The notes: generated by a model from the sequence alone, not told the origin. A stretch of DNA of 64,000 nt from Coffea arabica (GCF_036785885.1 NC_092322.1:13166466-13230465), one strand, 5' to 3'. Counted from the stretch's first letter, positions 50,870 through 62,890 are shown. Numbers and translations: made by a program.

Positions 50870-51780
50870 TCAGTTCTTCACCAAATGAAACCTTTCTAAA
50901 GCAGACAGAAACTGGAGTACCTTGGCATCTCGCTTCATATAAGCTATCATTAGCTCCTAGTCCTGTAGCTCGCTATTAGGTCGTTTCCTTTCGAGAACTT
51001 GAAGCAAATGTGTCATGACCATGTTTCTATTATGCTTCATGAAAGTTTCATTGGAGCTATGATAGTTCCATTACTATTATGCTTGAGCGAGTCAAACAGC
51101 ATAATTGCCAGCTGCCCAGTTCACTTCTTTGATATGAACTTCAAATCTTTATGGACTTTTCTATTCCAAAAACGGGAAACACATATTAGAGGAAAACGTT
51201 CCCAATTGGAAAATTTTTTACTCTCTTTTTGTGTAACTACATAGTCACCAACTGGTATAGCAAATTGAGGATGATATTCAAGGACCATAGAACTTTGTAT
51301 GAAGATACATGCTAAGATATGACCTAGTAATAACAAAAGATATGGAAGTTAAGGTGCAATACGTGCTGTCATTTCTTAGCAAGACATTCAAGGTGGCAGT
51401 TAGGACAAGGCTAAGGTTATTAAAGCAACCTGTTTGAATCCAGAAACAGATTAAAATAAGATTTTCTCGCATTTAACACATATCAAGGAACATCAGCAAG
51501 CTGTAAAATTACAACTGCCTGTGCTTTTGCCGAAAATTGCACGAAGGTTCATCAGCAACTGAAAAGCTTCTACGAGTAGCTATCTGATAACAATTGGACA
51601 GCAGTGAAAATTTCCTTTAGAAAGGCTACTGATAAACTCATTCTTATACAATGATCACAACCAGAATTCAGAAACACATGCCAGTTATTTTAGCTTGTTA
51701 ACATTTTCAACATTTGAGTAGTTGCAGAAAATCCACACACAACAAATTGGTAAGTTAACATCCAACAATGTGCAAAGAAA
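50870..51780 (+). repeat. Duplicated non-coding block, copy B
   Basis: Second copy of the block at 48640. It is longer because unmatched DNA lies between about 51270 and 51560. The origin of the block is unknown. Confidence 0.8.
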
Positions 51781-52180
51781 CTAAGTAGCATGTCAGGCTT
51801 ATTTTAAGCCAGCTTACCGTATATCTTGGCAAACGAAGCAAGCCATAAGAAGGAAAGGAAAATGCAGGAGTCAACAAATCAAATGCTTAAATTGTAGAGA
51901 AATAATGTAGAGAACCTGACTCTCTTCATTTGGGAAAAAGAATATCAGTTATAGTTAAATCTCAGAATATTTTAGCTGTCCAAAAACACTTTAGTAATCA
52001 CTTTCATTCAGTTGCATGCTTGTCAACCAGAAAAGGAAAAAGATATCATCATCAACTCACGAGTTGCAGTTTGCAAGTTGTAAGGTACAAGGTCTTTCAT
52101 CGAGATCTACGCCAAATAGAAAGCAAAGCATTCCAATTGGCAGACGAAGTGTTTGCAATGATAAAAAGCAAAGTGATCTA

Positions 52181-52760
52181 TGTTAAACTAACTATGTACA
52201 TGTGAATCGATCTACTGCGCAGCGAAAATTTAAATATACTTATCTCTAATCATTGTTATCAAGCACAAGTTGATCTCTTCTTGTATTTTTGACTTCTTTT
52301 TGTCTATTTTAACAATATAAAATATGTAGAAGAAGGAAACGTAGAAAGAGAATTTAGAGTAAGAGTCTTCTAGATTATGCCTAACCCAAAAGTGTACAAT
52401 TGATGGAATACCACAGGCTATTTATAGGATAGGCTAAGGATCCTTACTGACAAATACAAAAATCCCTAGGGTTTCCTTCCATCAAGGAAATCTTGCCAAA
52501 ATTCATAACTGAAATTAATATTTTCTGACCAATTGATTGATTAACTGATTGAATAAGATATCAATTGACAATAGATATCAATCAATCACTAACAAATGAA
52601 ATATACTAATTAATTATTGACAAAATGTCAATCAATTAATCAGGATACCAATCACCAATCATTGCCTAATGGGAGATACCAATTAATTGTCAATCAATCA
52701 ATTAGAATATCAATTAATCATGTGGGTCATAATTTGCCTCTAAAGGAGGTAAGTCTGACA
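52181..52760 (-). repeat. 3' LTR (element orientation)
   Basis: Begins TGTTAAACTAACTATG and ends AAGTCTGACA on the plus strand; matches 57774-58349 almost throughout. Its AT-rich half is full of ATCAATTGA/TCAATCAAT words. Confidence 0.93.
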
Positions 52761-52772
52761 TTCTCCCACTTG
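52761..52772 (-). other. Polypurine tract
   Basis: On the minus strand AAGTGGGAGAA directly abuts the 3' LTR, the usual primer for plus-strand DNA synthesis. Confidence 0.75.
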
Positions 52773-55700
52773 ACCCACATGCCATAGTCAGATAATTTAT
52801 GAGTGACTAACTAGTTAAAAATGGCCATAAATCTTGTTTGTCACTCACCAAATTCAGCAGTTATGTAACAGTTGCTTAATTAGAAAATAATAATGCACGA
52901 ATCATGGTGGTTATGCTCTCATGGCAAACACTTCCTTCCATGTATTATAATGTATTATACTTCCTAATCAAGTGCTTTTAAAAAACTTTATGAATAACTT
53001 CATATAAGTTATTCAGGATCTAACTTTATGGATCACATGATCCTTACTTTATACATGAACAACAATGTGCACAAAATCATATAAATATTTCGAGTGTCTA
53101 GACAATAACAATAGTTTGAGAATAAAAGCAAAATACGAAATGAACTATTGAGTTCCATGTGAGTTATTTGTTCATTAACAATTCAGCCGGCAATCTTTAG
53201 TTGTTTGATCAATAATAATAACTCTTTACTGTATACTCAATAGTTACTTTTTGCTTTTCAAATAATTATTGTATACTTTATGTTGACTTGCCTATTTTGA
53301 CTCCCACTCTTTCATGTATATATAATGAAAGGGTATAGTCAAATCAAATAACTATAATGGCTATAATACAATATCGACAAACTTTATGCCAAATAGTAGA
53401 TACCTGTGGTATAATTTCATAGCATCTTTGGTGAATTTATATTCATTCCAATACATGATGCGAACATTATGCAATTGTTCACTATTATTACTTAAAAGCA
53501 ATCAAAGAATTCTTGCATGAACGTCTTAAGATAGATTAACTATCTTTTACATTCTATTTTGTGAATATCAATGATAGAAGGATTTCACAAATATCATGAT
53601 TGAAAAAAACTCTCATAGTATTACTCTCACTAACCTTAATGTATATTAATTTACTAGAAAAAATTCTTCTAAGATCAAATGAAGAATACCATTGGGAAAA
53701 AAATTTAAATTGCATTCTCTACAAAAATGTATTATGGTGACACATGTGTACACCTAATTATCAAGAGTCACGTTAAGGATATTTGTTTTCATATTTAATG
53801 TAACTCTAATAGTGAGTTATTAGTGTCATAATTACCCTAAATAAAATCTCTCAAACTTGGTAGAGATTTTGTGGTAATTTGTGACATTATTCCTGAATAT
53901 GGAGATTCTCCATTTGCACCTTAAGAATACATTACCCAATTCATCCTTAAACTCTTGTAAGTATACAACATAGTAACCAGAGAACTTCAATTCTCTATAG
54001 AGAACATTTTGCCTCCCACTGCGTCAAAGATAACTTAACCAGTAGGTTAAAAGTGGATTTATCTTTATGTGTTTGTTTGACAAGGAGTTTTTCAATTGAT
54101 TGCTTATCTAAAATAATTAAATAATTATTTTGAGAAAAGCTATCAATTTTTGATATGCAAAGGAGTCAATATGAATCCTTACCATTTCAAAACTCCATTC
54201 GAGAGTCAAAACACTTCCACTTACTTCATGTTCTTAAGAAATTTAAATCTCCAGTTCTAATAATTCTTGAAGTGTAAAGGAATCTAAATTTCTTGAAGTA
54301 AAATAGCCTTATTTCCTTTGTACAGTTTCTTTATGTGTAGGTTGATTAGCCTTATAAAATTGAACATAATATTGTAAACTTAATTTCCATCCATACCAAA
54401 ATCAACGTGGTGTTTAAACAACATTGGAGGAAATTGTTTAAGTATATACTTAAATTTCAAGGCATTACTCACAAGATATAAAGATTGTCAAAATACTATA
54501 TCCACAACTATCTCATTATTTCCTTAAGATACATCATTTTGGATGTAACTAATCAAGCATTGTTTTACTCATTAGCAATGCTTCATAATTAAAGAATTTG
54601 TAAAATGAGCACATATAGGATTGTCCTCTAATTTTGTGTGCCTTCATTTTCTATCTCTCAAATTTCAAATTTTCTTTCTTGTTTGAACACTTACAAAGGT
54701 ATCAAATATTGATCCTTTATCAAATAAGAAAGGAACTTTATATTTGATGAATGGTTACCTAATAATGAGATAAATATCTCTCACCAATAAAAAATGATAG
54801 AAAATAATTCACAAAATTTTAGTGTTATAAAGAAACTCTTATTGCATCCATAATGGTTGAATAGTCTGCTTTACTTATGCAGTCTACCTGAAATATTATA
54901 GTCAATAAATCTAAAATCTTTAAAGATTTATGATTTATCAACTCTTTTATTTCCTTATAGAGATGTATCTCAATCTCTTATGCCAAAATTTAAGGAGTTT
55001 CTCCAATGATAAACATACTTGCTGCCAATATAATTATTATGATCAAGTGCAGTTTATTGCTCAATTCAAAGGATAGTACTAGAAACTTTAGAATTAATAA
55101 CTTTACTATTTTCAAAATCTACTACTGGATAATGAGATTCATAATCATACCCAATAGTAATTAATTTGAAAATAGAAATTCTAAAGTAACAAGAAAATAA
55201 TGTTTTTGAAAAAACAAATTTTCTTAAATGAGCAATAACACATCACTTATCTTTATGTGAACAATTTTTTTTTTTTAGTTTCTATAAAGAAACTTTTGTT
55301 CACTTTTCATATAATCAGAAATTTATTATACTGGCAGCGTAAATTGACAGTTTTAGTCAATTCACCAAATATATCACAATTTATAACACTCAACAATTGA
55401 GATTTTCTTTTGAGTTACTTTCTCTCAAAGTAGAGTATCAAATATCATTCTCTTACAAACAACGTTGGTCTTTATCGCTGTTTGATTTAATGAGAACAAA
55501 AATACCTTTCTTTCCATTTCTTCTTTCATGAAGGTTAAGTTTCTCTTATTTCTTAACATCTTTATCCTTTCTTAATACACATGGTTAAAACAAGTAATTA
55601 ACCATATAGCTTTATGTGTATTATAAAGGTTTGAATGGTTAAGAAATTCTGCATGAAAGAATCAAGATTGAAATGCGATAGAAATAACTCAATCTCAATT

Positions 55701-56430
55701 TGAGGGGACTTTAATTAATGATATAGCAAAATTCTCAACTCTAAGAAATGAGCTAAAATACACTTCAATATTTAAGTGTCACAAAAGAAAGCCTTCTAAT
55801 GGTGCTAGTTAGAACTTGCAACAATTTCTTTTATGGCTTTCATACAAGATTTAACTATAAATAATTAGGGTTTGAACCCTATTTTATATGAATATGAGAC
55901 AAAATGAGCAAACTATTAAATTGCTTCTAATTCTCATACTCAACCTCTATATTAGCAAATATATCCACATTATGAGAATGGTTTGTTCATTCTCATGGAA
56001 GTGCTAATTTAAAACTTGCACCAAAACAAAAGAGGATGAATTTAAAAATCAAGCTAATAAGAACCATAAAATCATTGGAATGAAACACTGAATTAACAAT
56101 CAATAACTATATCAAAAAAAAAAGCTATGAAATTTGTACCTTGATTTTGAATCAACCTTATGTCAATTCAAATAGTAAATTCAAACCTTTCTGTGGACAA
56201 AGGTTGCAAATATGCATAGAATTTACTTTACTTAATCATAAGATTAGTAATCTAGAACAATGAATTAAAGAAATAATTCGTACCTGTGGGCATAGAAATA
56301 TCTCTTAATTGACTGTCTAATTTACCATCTTATGTCAATTAATCTCATCAAAATAATTACCTCCCTGTGGGGCCGGATAACTATCTCAATGAATTAATTG
56401 CAACTTGATATAGATGCAAATTTTTTTTAA
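52773..56430 (-). other. LTR-element interior, non-coding
   Basis: AT-rich with stops in all frames. I see no gag, protease, integrase or reverse transcriptase motif. A short hairpin AACCTTT/AAAGGTT with loop CTGTGGAC lies at about 56187-56208. Confidence 0.6.
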
Positions 56431-56439
56431 TTTCTTTAA

Positions 56440-57130
56440 TCACTCAACAATATGTGAAAAAGAAATGCAAAATTTCTCCAAACACCAATATACTTAAGAT
56501 GTTGTGGCTACTCCTAAGTATACGGCATTATAAGAAAAATTGTCAACTAGTCAATATGTTGACTAAAAATCCATAATTTCAATCACCAAACTATATGTGA
56601 TGAAAAACTTTTTTCATCAAATATTTGAGATGCTGTGGCTATTCCCAAATAGTAATGTAAAAGTAAAATTCTTAACATGACATCTTGTTATTTATCAATA
56701 GTCAAAAAACTTTATATTGACTGAATTTCATTGAATTTTCCTTTCGTTTTATAATCACTCAATCTTATGTGATTAAAGTTATTTACACCGTATATTTGAG
56801 ATGCTGTGGCTACTCCCAAATATATGGTGTAAGAAAACTTTTAATGAAAATTCATAGAAAATCAGTAGTCAATTTGTTGACCAAAAAATCCTTGATTTTG
56901 ATCACTAAACCATATGTGATCAAAATTGTAGTACATCAATGTTTGAGATGATATGGCTACTCTCAAACATAAAGTGTACTAGACTTTATAAGGATATCAA
57001 AATAGTCAAAAGTCTGTATTTTGACAAAAGAATTTCATAATTTCCTTTTTTTTTTCTTATATTCATTTTTAACCACCAGCCTTTATGTGATTAAAATACT
57101 TCATGCATCAAATAATTGAGATGCAAAACA
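56440..57130 (-). repeat. Array of hairpin-bearing repeats in the LTR element
   Basis: About five degenerate direct units of 145-180 bp. Each begins with an ATCAC...GTGAT inverted pair. Each of the first four then holds a second hairpin around a conserved core GATGCTGTGGCTACTC. Stems: TATACTTA/TAAGTATA (56489-56522), TATTTG/CAAATA (56622-56651), a 16-bp stem (56783-56832) and ATGTTTGAG/CTCAAACAT with outer TAGTACA/TGTACTA (56929-56981). The fifth unit keeps only the left half. Confidence 0.85.
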
Positions 57131-57756
57131 CACTTTATAAAGGAAATTCTCTGAAATTTAAATGTAATCAATCATACTAATGTTGACCTTATAATATGAG
57201 ATAAATGGACATAAGTGTAGTGCACAAAATACTACATAATTCCAAATAACAATAGAAACATGGAGGCAAACTCATATTGAAATCATGCCTTCAGATATTT
57301 ATCTCATAATAAGGTAGCAAAGATTCAATAAACCACTAGATCCATTCATATAAAGTCAACCAATTATCTTGCATAGATTAATATGATATTAATCTTTTGA
57401 TTGTTGAATATAACAACTCTTTATATGTTTCTCGAATTGTTATATTGTATTGATAATAACAATCAATACATATAACCCTTGCAATCACAAATATGTAAGT
57501 CCAAGAAACATTCAAATTACTTGCAATCATACCAGATTATTGGAGAAAATCTGGATGAATTGCATAACCAAATAAGGTATCATATGAATGATACATATAC
57601 ATAGGATTAGTCAATAAATCTCAATTATTGAGAAAATAGACCATAGATCCCATGGCAAATTAAATTCGATTCGTTTAAACTTGATACGAATCTCTAAAAC
57701 TTTTATCAGATTGCCAATAAACCATGAAATTATAAGCTAAACAACATGGTTAGAGG

Positions 57757-57771
57757 TTGGCTCTGATACCA
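57757..57771 (-). other. Primer binding site (tRNA-iMet)
   Basis: On the minus strand TGGTATCAGAGCCAA lies two bases inside the LTR, complementary to the 3' end of initiator methionine tRNA, the common plant retrotransposon primer. Confidence 0.9.
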
Positions 57772-57773
57772 CA

Positions 57774-58349
57774 TGTTAAACTAACTATGTACATGTGAAT
57801 GTACTACGTAGCGGAAATTTAAATATACTTACCTCTAACCATTGTTGTCAAGTACAAGTTGATCTTTTCTTATATCTTTGATTTCTTCTTGTCTATTCTA
57901 ACAATATAAAATATGTAGAAGAAGGAAAAGTAGAAAGAGAATTTAGAGTAAGGATCTTCTAGCCTATGCCTAACCCAAAAGTGTACAATTGATGGAATAC
58001 TACAGGCTATTTATAGGATAGGCTAGGGACCCTTACTGACAAATACAAAAATCCCTAGGGTTTCCTTCCATCAAGGAAATCTTGCCAAAATTCATAACTG
58101 AAATTAATATTTTCTGACCAATTGATTGATTAACTGATTGAATAAGATATCAATTGACAATAGATATCAATCAATCACTAACAAATGGAATATACTAATT
58201 AATTATTGACAAAATGTCAATCAATTAATCAAGATACCAATCATCAATCATTGCCTAATGGGAGATACCAATTAATTGTCAATCAATTAATTAGAATATC
58301 AATCAATCATGTGGGTCATAATTTGCCTCTAAAGGAGGTAAGTCTTACA
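57774..58349 (-). repeat. 5' LTR (element orientation)
   Basis: Plus-strand start TGTTAAACTAACTATG, end TAAGTCTTACA. It lies next to the primer binding site. Confidence 0.93.
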
Positions 58350-58818
58350 ATCTATTGTAGAAACGTCTCATGAAAGATAGTTTTCTTTGGTAAATAAAGG
58401 TTTCTGTTAACACACAAACTAAAAAGATGAGCAACAAAACTATGAAACGATCTGAAAAATGCTAAAGTCAACTCAAAAGGCAAGGAGTAAAAGGAGGAGA
58501 CCAAGAAAAAAAAATCAGGAATTGATGAGCATGCCAATATTAATCTGTGAAGTAATGTATGTTGATTGAGTATTTCATTTTCTCTTAGTTACAATTGATC
58601 TTCTACAATAAGTTTATAAGGTTACATAAGCATTCATTCACAAACAGCATTTATTTCTTCCTAGTACAATATTAGAAAAGCACTAGTAAAATGAATATTA
58701 ATAGCCAATGCAACATTTCGCTGTAAATTCATGTCCCCATTGTTCATCTCAAAGATAGTTGCAGAGAAGCATGCAGAAGGTGTAGGAAGTTTAGCTGATG
58801 TTATTGGTGGCATAGCGG

Positions 58819-61671
58819 TCACTTTGGAGGCTGGCTGAAAAGTGAGTAGTATGCTCCATTTGGACCTTTAGCCATCAGAGAAGAATGAGTCCCTTTCTCT
58901 ACTACTTTACCTTTGTCCAAAACCGCTATTATATCACAGCACTGGATTGTACTTAGCCTATGCGCTACAACCACACTAGTCCTTCCCACCATCACTCCCT
59001 CAAGTGCACCCTGTAGGAGCTTTTCTGATTGACTGTCAAGTGCACTTGTTGCTTCATCCAACAATAATATTGCTGGATTTTTAAGTATAGCAACAATGGC
59101 AATACGCTGCTTCTGACCACCAGATAGCTGCAATCCCCTGTCCCCGCACCATGTATCATATCCGTCCTGCAATGCTGCAACGAAGTCCTGAGCATTGGCA
59201 GCCTTAGAAGCCACAATGATCTCTGACTCGTTTACATCCTCTGATGCACAATATGCTAGATTTTGGCGTATGGTGCCTTCAAATAATGGGGGCTCCTGGC
59301 TAACGAGTGCTATGTGTCGTCTTGAACATCTTAAGTGATATGATTTTATATCTTGACCATCAATCATCACAGTTCCTCCAAGTGGACTATAGAACCTCTC
59401 AATTAAGCTGATTATGGTTGACATTCCTGAGCCACTTTGTCCAACCACTGCTGTTGACTTTCCTGCCTCAAATGTGAGTGAGAATCCTTTGAAAATGATG
59501 ACGTCCTGCCTGGCAGGATATGCGAAATCAACATCTGTTAGTGTGGCTTTAGTCCCACATCGCTAATAGCAAAGGAATTCTTTCCTTTGCTACTTATAAA
59601 TATAGGGATCCTATGATAGGATTAAGTGCACCACTCAAGAAAATATTATATGGGTTATTAGCTTTTTGAGTGCACTACTCAAAGCCCAAGAAGCTAATAG
59701 CTCATATAATACTCTCTTGAGTGGTGCACTTAATCCTTAGGACACCTGTATTTATAGGTAACAAAGAAAAGAATTTTCTTTGCTATTAGCGATTTGGGAC
59801 TAAAACCGCACTAACAACATCATGCAACTCAAGTTACTCAGCATGGCCTATGATCTTTTCAGTCATGTGGCCTTTTCGGTCTTCAGGATCAATTTGGGAG
59901 TACCGGTCCTGAATTGCAAATACATACCTAACTGCATCTGAACCTGCAGCTAGGTCACTAGTCATTGTTCCTGCATTAGCAATGCAACGACCAGTGCTTA
60001 TCAGCATCAAAAGAGTTTGGAAAAGTGCTTTTGCTCCTAGATAGCCATCGGCAATGAGTTTACCCCCGTACCAAGAATCAAGAGCCCACGTTAATGTCAA
60101 CAAACTAGAGGATACCCCAAGCACAATACCAGCAAACCATGATTGGCGAATACTTTCTTGTCGTGGTCCTTCTTGTGCTTTTTCGAGCATATGGAGAATT
60201 CGGGCTTGGCAGCTGAAGGCTGTGACAGTTCGAATATTGGTGACAGCTTCTGCTGCAAGCTTACTACTTTCTTCGTGAGCTTTAATGGCCTTTTTTGACA
60301 TGATTTTCAGGAGAGCAAACATACCATAATCGCAAAAAATGAGAAGGGGTTGAGTGGCTAGTATCACCAACGCAAGCCTCCATGCAATAACAAGGCCCAA
60401 GGTGCATGCAATGGCCATTGCCGAAAAAGCATTGATGAGTAGCCCCATGCGATCACCCGCTATTGAGTAATGACCGCACCTGTGCATGCCAAGTAAACGT
60501 CACTTAGATACGAGAGTTCAGCTACAGAATGTGCATTTTTTCCAACAGGTAATGCAACAAAGTTGTTCTTTTCAGTATATTTTCTAACTTGTATCTTAAA
60601 ATGAGTCATTTCTTAATGATTAGTTCAAAGAGAGCTACAGGGTAACATGTTCCAAGTATACAGATTTGCACAGTTTCCATTCAAGCCTGGATTGGTTCAA
60701 GCCTGTAGCACCAGACTAATAGGATTTTTTTTCTCCATTTTGGTTGGACATCTCTAGGATAGTTCAGAAAATAGTTTTCCATAGTGAACCTTGGTTCTGT
60801 TCAGCACTATATGGCATGAGGACAATAAGACCAGCATAGTGATAATTAGCCTGTTTTACAGGCAAATCATCTAAAAGTGAGCATTGAAGGCTCACTGTCT
60901 TCATGAAGTCCTCCAAAATAAATCTAGTAAATTATGGATTTCAATAGATATTAGGATAACTGGTTTTAAATAAAAATATATGTTTCATTTTGAACAGGCG
61001 AAATGGATCCTTAAATGAACTAGACCAATAGTCGAAAGTTTCAAACATAGACTTGGTTGTAACAAATCTAAACTGGTTTATCATGTAATCAGAGCCAACA
61101 CTGAGTAAGCCATTGTTACAAGATTAGATTCAATACTCAAAGCTGCATTAAATGATGTTTCCCAGGGAAGAATCCTACTTACCACATTGGTATCATTGGC
61201 TAGTCTGGAGCAAACAACACCAGTTGTGTTCTCATCCTGATCAAACCACCCAATTTCAAAGCTGAGCATCTTGGCAACCATCATTTCTCGGATTCTGTTG
61301 GTCAAGTGCTCCCCCATTGATGCAAAATTATAATGCTGGCATATGTTTATAAACACTGAGAACAATGCAAGCCCCACAAAGCACAAGGCATATACTTCTG
61401 TCTTCTGCTTGATCTCTTTATGATCCGTCAAAAAATACACTGATATCATCGACCCCATGGCACATGCATAAGATGGTTGAATTGCACCAAATAACATAGC
61501 ACTTACACATCCCGCTGTTGCCTGCCTCCATTCAGGAAAATTAATTGCCAGTAGTCTTCTGAATGAGGGTACTGAAAAAACTTGATCACTAGAACTTGTT
61601 CCATTGTCTGCTCTATGGCTTAGACAATTCATTAGACAATCTAACATTATTATGCATTTTTTTTTCAACAA
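58819..61671 (-). pseudogene. ABCB (MDR/P-glycoprotein, ABCB15-like) relic, C-terminal half
   Basis: Related to plant full-size ABCB transporters. Three pieces remain. 61640-61183 is the start of the second membrane domain ([18 protein letters not shown]...SRLANDTNV). 60479-59817 is the rest of that domain ([11 protein letters not shown]...[17 protein letters not shown]). 59535-58819 is the second nucleotide-binding domain, with [22 protein letters not shown] and [10 protein letters not shown]. Damage: a frameshift near 60463-60470 before GDRM; an in-frame TAA at 59834-59836; a 281-bp foldback insertion between the codons for HDV and DFAYP; the Walker A lysine changed to Met (GQSGSGMST, 59422-59424); and one residue lost after QRIAI. 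The first transporter half is absent downstream of a LINE insertion, unless it lies beyond the window. Not expected to make a working pump. Confidence 0.9.
59536..59816. mobile_element. Palindromic foldback element with snRNA-promoter-like arms
   Basis: A 281-bp near-palindrome with ends TGTTAGTG/CACTAACA, flanked by an exact 5-bp duplication ACATC (59531-59535 and 59817-59821). Removing it and one ACATC rejoins the ABCB frame exactly. Each arm carries a close match to the plant snRNA upstream sequence element and a TATA box: GTCCCACATCG (59552-59562) with TTATAAATA (59594-59602), and on the minus strand GTCCCAAATCG (59800-59790) with CTATAAATA (59757-59749). There is no coding capacity. Confidence 0.85.
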
Positions 61672-62745
61672 ACGATAATATCTTTATATATATTAACACT
61701 TGATAATACAAGGATTAATTACAAAAGGGGGCAACAGCCCCTCCATCTATTCTATTTGCTTCTATCAACCAACTTGGGAAGTCATTTACCCAATCTATGT
61801 CATTAATTAGCTTTGATGCAAAAAGTGCTAGCCTATGACTTGCTATATTAGATGTTCTAGGCACCTAAGATATTATGCAGTAATCAAAATCTAGTGTTAG
61901 ATCCTCAATGTCTTCCAAGATGGTTGCTAGAATCCCATCCTACACATTGTTGCATCTGATGTAGTCTGTGGCCATCTTGCAATCTGATAGGATAGCTATC
62001 TTCCTCCAGCCTACTTCGCGTGCCATTTGGAGAGCTAATCTAATAGTTAATGTTTCCTCCATTAGAGCTTCACCCTTCTTTCTTTCTACTACTCCCTTTG
62101 CTCTTATAATCTTGCCTGTCCGGTGCCTTGCAACTATTCCTTTTCCTGTTCTGATCATCCTTGCATTGAGTGCAGCATCTGTACTGAATCGGATGATTCC
62201 TTCTACTGATGGTACCTTTACCTGTTCCTTCTGATTCGCAGCCATTCCTTTCTGTTTGGTAGCTCCTTCCTGCTGTAACACCTCTTCATATTCGAGCCAT
62301 TCTTGTTGTGCTCTCAAAACTATATCTCTTGCTTCACCCCTTTGCTGTTCAAAAACCACATTGCCCCTTGCTTTCCAAATCTGCCATAGGATGTTTACTG
62401 TCAAGTTGATATGCTTCATCCCATCTTCCTTTGATCCTGTCTGAGCTACCACCTCCCCCCATCTCCACAAATTACATTGTAAGTCTCTCAGCTTCTCCCA
62501 TCTAATCGGTGCTAGTTTCCACACTATTTGGGCTCTTGGGCATGTGAAGAACATGTGTTCAACTGTTTCTACTTCTTCCCCACAAATTGTACAGATCTTG
62601 TCCCCTTTACCAGTTCTTTTATAGATAGCCTCTTTCACAGCTATACCTTCCTGCAAACACTTCCAGTGAAGTGTTTGAGTATGTGCTTTAGATTCAGTTT
62701 CAAAAGTTGTTTCCAGATGCTATGCTTCCTAATTTCCCAGCTTGT
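61660..62745 (-). mobile_element. 5'-truncated LINE retrotransposon
   Basis: Non-LTR element remnant flanked by an exact 18-bp target duplication (61642-61659 and 62746-62763, starting TAACATTATTATGC). On the minus strand it ends in a short poly-A tract. It encodes the end of the plant LINE polyprotein: a reverse-transcriptase zinc-binding segment (ICTICGEEVETVEHMFFTC; 62656 downward) and an RNase H-like domain (FSTDAALNAR...EETLTIRLAL...ILSDCKMATDYI). An in-frame stop follows at 61940, and VPRTSNIASHRLALFA of the RNase H C-terminus continues after a second stop. Inactive. It lies just upstream of the ABCB relic exon. Confidence 0.92.
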
Positions 62746-62831
62746 TAACATTATTATGCATTTGATTTTAAAAAAATTGACATATTATTAATTAGCTTAG
62801 ATGATTTTATTCTCCATTATGAATGTTAGAC

Positions 62832-62890
62832 TTGGGTTTTATCCCCGATTAGACTTGGGTTTTATTCCACCAATCGGGGATAAAACCCAA
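62832..62890. repeat. Perfect 19-bp inverted repeat
   Basis: Arms TTGGGTTTTATCCCCGATT (62832-62850) and its exact complement (62872-62890). The spacer itself repeats CTTGGGTTTTAT, so the left half-site is partly duplicated. Confidence 0.92.

Larger units (their letters stand above)
48188..52175. other. Gene-free region with duplicated block and foldback repeats
   Basis: No reading frame looks like protein. The region holds a direct duplication (48640-49260 against 50870-51780), a 776-bp element with inverted ends at 49515, an AT microsatellite, an inverted repeat near 50376 and short repeated phrases near 50638-50743 (ATGCAAAGGCTGCTGTTCT twice). Confidence 0.6.
52181..58349 (-). mobile_element. 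Complete non-coding LTR retrotransposon
   Basis: Two direct long terminal repeats of about 580 bp flank 5.0 kb of interior. An exact target duplication ATCTA sits outside both ends (52176-52180 and 58350-58354). The LTRs end TG...CA. The initiator-methionine tRNA primer site next to the right LTR and a purine tract next to the left LTR (both on the minus strand) fix the orientation. No gag or pol reading frame of useful length exists in the interior on either strand, so the element looks non-autonomous (LARD-like) or fully decayed. The LTRs are about 95% alike by eye, so the insertion is not recent. Confidence 0.93.

Noticed and set aside
56440-57130. CRISPR-like array
   Set aside because: Repeats are long, degenerate and without unique spacers, in a plant retrotransposon; this is not a CRISPR.
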